From NCBI GenBank assembly GCA_031260295.1, contig JAIRKE010000074.1, positions 1 through 64,000 on the forward strand: a stretch of DNA of 64,000 nt, given 5' to 3'. Below the pieces are notes generated by a model that was not told where the DNA came from, made no database searches, and saw only the letters and a program-made list of their open reading frames with translations. The translations under genes and the position numbers were made by a program. Below are positions 61,400 to 64,000 of the stretch, piece after piece. The stretch comes from Azonexus sp. (lineage in GTDB: Bacteria; Pseudomonadota; Gammaproteobacteria; Burkholderiales; Rhodocyclaceae). Position 1 is the stretch's first letter, and each line of letters opens with the position of its first letter.

Positions 61400-63343
61400 T
61401 CAGGCGGCTGCCAGCGCCCGCAAGCTGGCGGCCATGTCGGGATGTTGGCCGAGATCTGCCAGTAGCTCCTTCATGTCCAGGATCAGCACGATCTGCCCGT
61501 TGGACAATGTCGTGACGCCAGCCACGCCCTTCGGGCGGAAATCCTCAAGCGACTTGATGACCGCGTCGTCGCGGCCGGCGAAGCTGTCGACCGCCAGGAT
61601 GAAACTGCGCTCGGCGGTCTGCATGAACACGCCGTACTCCGGGTAACGCGCGAGCGGCCAGCCGAGCAGACGGGCCAACGAAATCACCGGCAACACCTCG
61701 CCGCGGACGACCAACGTCTCCTTGCCACCGACTTCCTGGACGCGCTCCCGTTCAATCGGCAGGATTTCGCGCACCAGCGACAGCGGCAGCGCGAACGGCT
61801 GATCCCCGAGCAACACCAGCAATACCGGCAGGATGGCCAAGGTCAGCGGCAGGGAAATCATGATCACCGAGCCCTTGCCCGGTTCCGAACGGATCTCGAT
61901 CGAGCCGTTGAGTTTCTGGATATTAGTCTGCACCACATCCATGCCGACGCCGCGGCCGGACACGTCGGAAATCTCGGATTTGGTCGAGAAGCCCGGCAGG
62001 AGAATCAGGTTCAGACTTTGCCGCTCGTCGAGGGTATTCGCCTCCTCCTCGGAAATCAGCCCCTTCTCGACCGCCTTGGCGCGGATGCGCTCGGCGCTGA
62101 TGCCTTTACCGTCGTCGGCGATGATCAGGACGATGTGATCGCCTTCTTGACGCGCCTCGAGGCGGACCAGGCTTTTCGCCGGCTTGCCGGCGGCTTGGCG
62201 CTCGAGCGGCATCTCGACGCCGTGATCGACGGCATTGCGGATCAGGTGAATCAGCGGATCGGCCAGATCCTCGATCATCGTCTTGTCGACTTCGGTTTCC
62301 TCGCCGGCCAGCACCAGTTCGACATCCTTGCCGAGCTGCCGGGCGAGATCGCGGGCGATGCGCGGATATTTCTGGAACAGCCGGCCGATCGGCTGCATCC
62401 GCGTCTTCATCACCGAATTCTGCAGGTCGGATACCAACAGGTCGAGTTGGCTGACTGCCTGATCGAGCGCATGCAGGGTTTCCGAATCGTTCTTGCCGGC
62501 CAGGATGTCGGCGCGCAGGCTGGTCAGGCGGTTCTTGGTCAGGCCGATTTCGCCGGACAGGTTCAGCACCTGGTCGAGGCGCGAGGTATCGACACGGATG
62601 GTGCTTTCCCGCCCGCCCCGCTCTTCGGCTCGCCGTGCCGAGGTCGGCTGACCACCCGGCCGATCGGTGGCCCGTCGACCGAACGGCGACGGCGTTCCCG
62701 GCGGATCGCCCGCCACCGGCGCAACCGCGCCGGCAGGCGCCGGAGCTGGAGCCGGCGCCGCCTCAGCCTTGGTAATCAATTCCCCTTGCGTGACAGCCGC
62801 CCCGGCCGGCTGGCCGGTCAAAGTCGCATGCAGCGCTTGCCAGTCCGGCTCGCCGCCGGAACCCGGCGGCGCCGATGCTGCCGCCTTGGCCGGCACCGGT
62901 TCGGCCGGCGGCGCCGACGCAGAGGCGGGCGGCGGCGCGGCACCCGGCATTTGGCCGCTCAAGGCCCCCTGCAAGGCGGCGATGACCGTCGGATCGGCCG
63001 GTTGCGGCATCACCATTTGGCCCAATTCGCCGAACATGTCGCGCACCCCTTTGGTGGCGGCCATGATGACATCCATCAGTTCCGGCGTCAGTTCCAGCTC
63101 GCCATTGCGCAAGCGGTCGAACAGGTTCTCGGTCAAATGGCACAGCGTCACCAGTTCGCTGGCGTTGAGGAAACCGGCGCCGCCCTTGACGGTGTGAAAA
63201 CCGCGAAAAATGTCGTTCAACAGACCACGGTCGTCAGGCATCCGCTCCAGATCGACCAGCTTGTTGTCCACATCGGAAAGCAGATCGTAGGCTTCTTGCA
63301 GAAAATCCTGCAGAAGGTCCTCCATCCCGGCGAAATCACTCAT
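61400..63343 (-). CDS. cheA: Chemotaxis histidine kinase CheA
   Basis: A 647-residue kinase. P1 Hpt domain with the phospho-histidine in FHTVKGGAGFL (about residue 49), then a Pro/Ala-rich linker of some 110 residues with no clear P2 CheY/CheB-binding domain. The dimerisation domain follows (LNLSGEIGLTKNRL), then the ATPase domain (LIRNAVDHGVEMP, DDGKGI, GRGVGMDVV) and the C-terminal CheW-like P5 domain. It passes signals from chemoreceptors to CheY, which must lie outside the window. It follows cheZ by 12 bases. Confidence 0.95.
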   Translation of the reverse strand: MSDFAGMEDLLQDFLQEAYDLLSDVDNKLVDLERMPDDRGLLNDIFRGFHTVKGGAGFLNASELVTLCHLTENLFDRLRNGELELTPELMDVIMAATKGVRDMFGELGQMVMPQPADPTVIAALQGALSGQMPGAAPPPASASAPPAEPVPAKAAASAPPGSGGEPDWQALHATLTGQPAGAAVTQGELITKAEAAPAPAPAPAGAVAPVAGDPPGTPSPFGRRATDRPGGQPTSARRAEERGGRESTIRVDTSRLDQVLNLSGEIGLTKNRLTSLRADILAGKNDSETLHALDQAVSQLDLLVSDLQNSVMKTRMQPIGRLFQKYPRIARDLARQLGKDVELVLAGEETEVDKTMIEDLADPLIHLIRNAVDHGVEMPLERQAAGKPAKSLVRLEARQEGDHIVLIIADDGKGISAERIRAKAVEKGLISEEEANTLDERQSLNLILLPGFSTKSEISDVSGRGVGMDVVQTNIQKLNGSIEIRSEPGKGSVIMISLPLTLAILPVLLVLLGDQPFALPLSLVREILPIERERVQEVGGKETLVVRGEVLPVISLARLLGWPLARYPEYGVFMQTAERSFILAVDSFAGRDDAVIKSLEDFRPKGVAGVTTLSNGQIVLILDMKELLADLGQHPDMAASLRALAAA

Positions 63344-63355
63344 CGTCGCTCTCCC

Positions 63356-64000
63356 TCAAAAGCCGAGGCTGTCGAGCAGGTCGTCTACCTGCGCTTGATT
63401 GACCACCACGTCGGTTCGCCCTGCGGCATTGACCACCGGCCCATTCATCAGGTTGTTCAGTTCATCGGTCCGCTTGGTGTCGGGAACCGTTTCGAGCAGC
63501 GCGCCCATCAGGCCCGACTCCAGTTCCTGGGCCAGGGCGACGATCTTCTTGATCACCTGTCCGGTCAGATCCTGGAAATCCTGCGCCATCATGATTTCCG
63601 TCAGCTGGGCATGGGTCGCCCGGGTCTTTTCCGGCAACTGCTGATTCAGGAAAGCCCGGGTTTCGCTGGCCAGCGCCTTGAACTCGTCGGTTCCCAGTTG
63701 ATTGGCGAAAACCTTATCCCAGCGGGAGCCGAGCGCGCGCGAGCTATTTTCGATATCTTCCACCAACGGATTGGCGACATCGGTGGCATTGAGCACGCGG
63801 CAGGCTGCCTGTTCGGTCAGGTTGGCAACGTAGGCCAAGCGATCCTTGGCATCCGGCAGGGCCGAGACTGTCTTTTCGAGCAGCTTGTCGTAGCCGAGCT
63901 GGCCCAGAGTGTCGTGCAGAGCGCGCGCCATCTGACCGATACGATTGAACACTGCCTCCTGCTTCGGCCAGGTTTCGCCTGCCGCAGCACCAACCGCAGG
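63356..64000 (-). CDS. cheZ: CheY-P phosphatase CheZ, 5' end cut by the window edge
   Basis: The long helical hairpin is present with the active-site block QDFQDLTGQVIKKI (Asp and Gln of D-x2-x-GQ). The C-terminal CheY-binding peptide is VDDLLDSLGF. An in-frame GTG at 63952 would give 198 residues, but AGGAGG lies only two bases from it, and the frame stays open to the right edge. CheZ usually has some 15 or more residues before this point, so the true start is probably beyond base 64000. Confidence 0.9.
   Translation of the reverse strand, partial: PAVGAAAGETWPKQEAVFNRIGQMARALHDTLGQLGYDKLLEKTVSALPDAKDRLAYVANLTEQAACRVLNATDVANPLVEDIENSSRALGSRWDKVFANQLGTDEFKALASETRAFLNQQLPEKTRATHAQLTEIMMAQDFQDLTGQVIKKIVALAQELESGLMGALLETVPDTKRTDELNNLMNGPVVNAAGRTDVVVNQAQVDDLLDSLGF

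Noticed and set aside
1..64000. tRNA, rRNA or insertion-sequence genes
   Set aside because: No cloverleaf, rRNA segment, transposase frame or terminal repeats of an insertion sequence could be recognised by eye.

Overview
The window is about 64 kb of a high-GC Gram-negative genome and holds most of a flagellar and chemotaxis regulon. The gene order (flgA / flgBCDEFGHIJ-flgKL, fliE / flrBC / fliFGHIJ, fliK-fliLMNOPQR, flhBAFG-fliA-mot, cheA-cheZ), sigma-54 and sigma-28 promoter motifs, an FlrB/FlrC-type two-component system and a single short flagellin suggest a motile betaproteobacterium, probably Rhodocyclales (Azonexaceae/Dechloromonas-like). That placement is inferred from gene content and order; no rRNA or tRNA gene is visible.

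Layout. (1) 1-1.7 kb: 3' part of a diguanylate cyclase gene. (2) 1.7-19.0 kb: a co-directional surface-glycan locus: CDP-glucose synthesis and dehydration (rfbF, rfbG, rfbH), a NeuB-SAF-cupin fusion, an acetolactate-synthase-like ThDP enzyme, two C-methyltransferase-like proteins, an SDR, an APS kinase with a PAPS sulfotransferase, a GT2 glycosyltransferase and a 1256-residue multi-domain glycosyltransferase. It ends against the flagellin gene, so flagellin glycosylation is the likeliest role, with O-antigen or capsule as the alternative. (3) 19.0-24.7 kb: fliC, flaG, fliD, fliS, a fliT-like gene, a second FliK-domain gene, an flhB C-domain paralogue and a YcgR/PilZ protein. (4) 24.7-38.7 kb: fliE and flrBC leftward; fliF to fliR rightward. 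(5) 38.7-49.4 kb: the leftward rod/hook/filament-junction operon flgB to flgL plus a lipoprotein gene. (6) 49.5-51.0 kb: flgA, flgM, flgN rightward. (7) 51.0-53.4 kb: a non-flagellar insert with a thioesterase and a PHB-depolymerase-like esterase, visibly less GC-rich. (8) 53.4-64 kb: leftward motD, motC, fliA, flhG, flhF, flhA, flhB, then cheA and the start-truncated cheZ.

The genes fit a hierarchical cascade. Sigma-54 sites precede fliE, flgB, fliK and, weakly, fliF, and FlrC is the resident sigma-54 activator. Sigma-28 sites precede fliC and flgM, with FliA and its anti-sigma factor FlgM both encoded here. The GGDEF protein and the YcgR/PilZ protein bracket the glycan/flagellin region and suggest c-di-GMP input.

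The most unusual part is the glycan locus. Four different enzymes (two methyltransferases, a sulfotransferase and a GT2) share a similar C-terminal Rossmann-like module. Two genes carry poly-C tracts near their starts. The set of enzymes predicts a branched or unusual deoxysugar and a sulfated glycan beside the flagellin gene.
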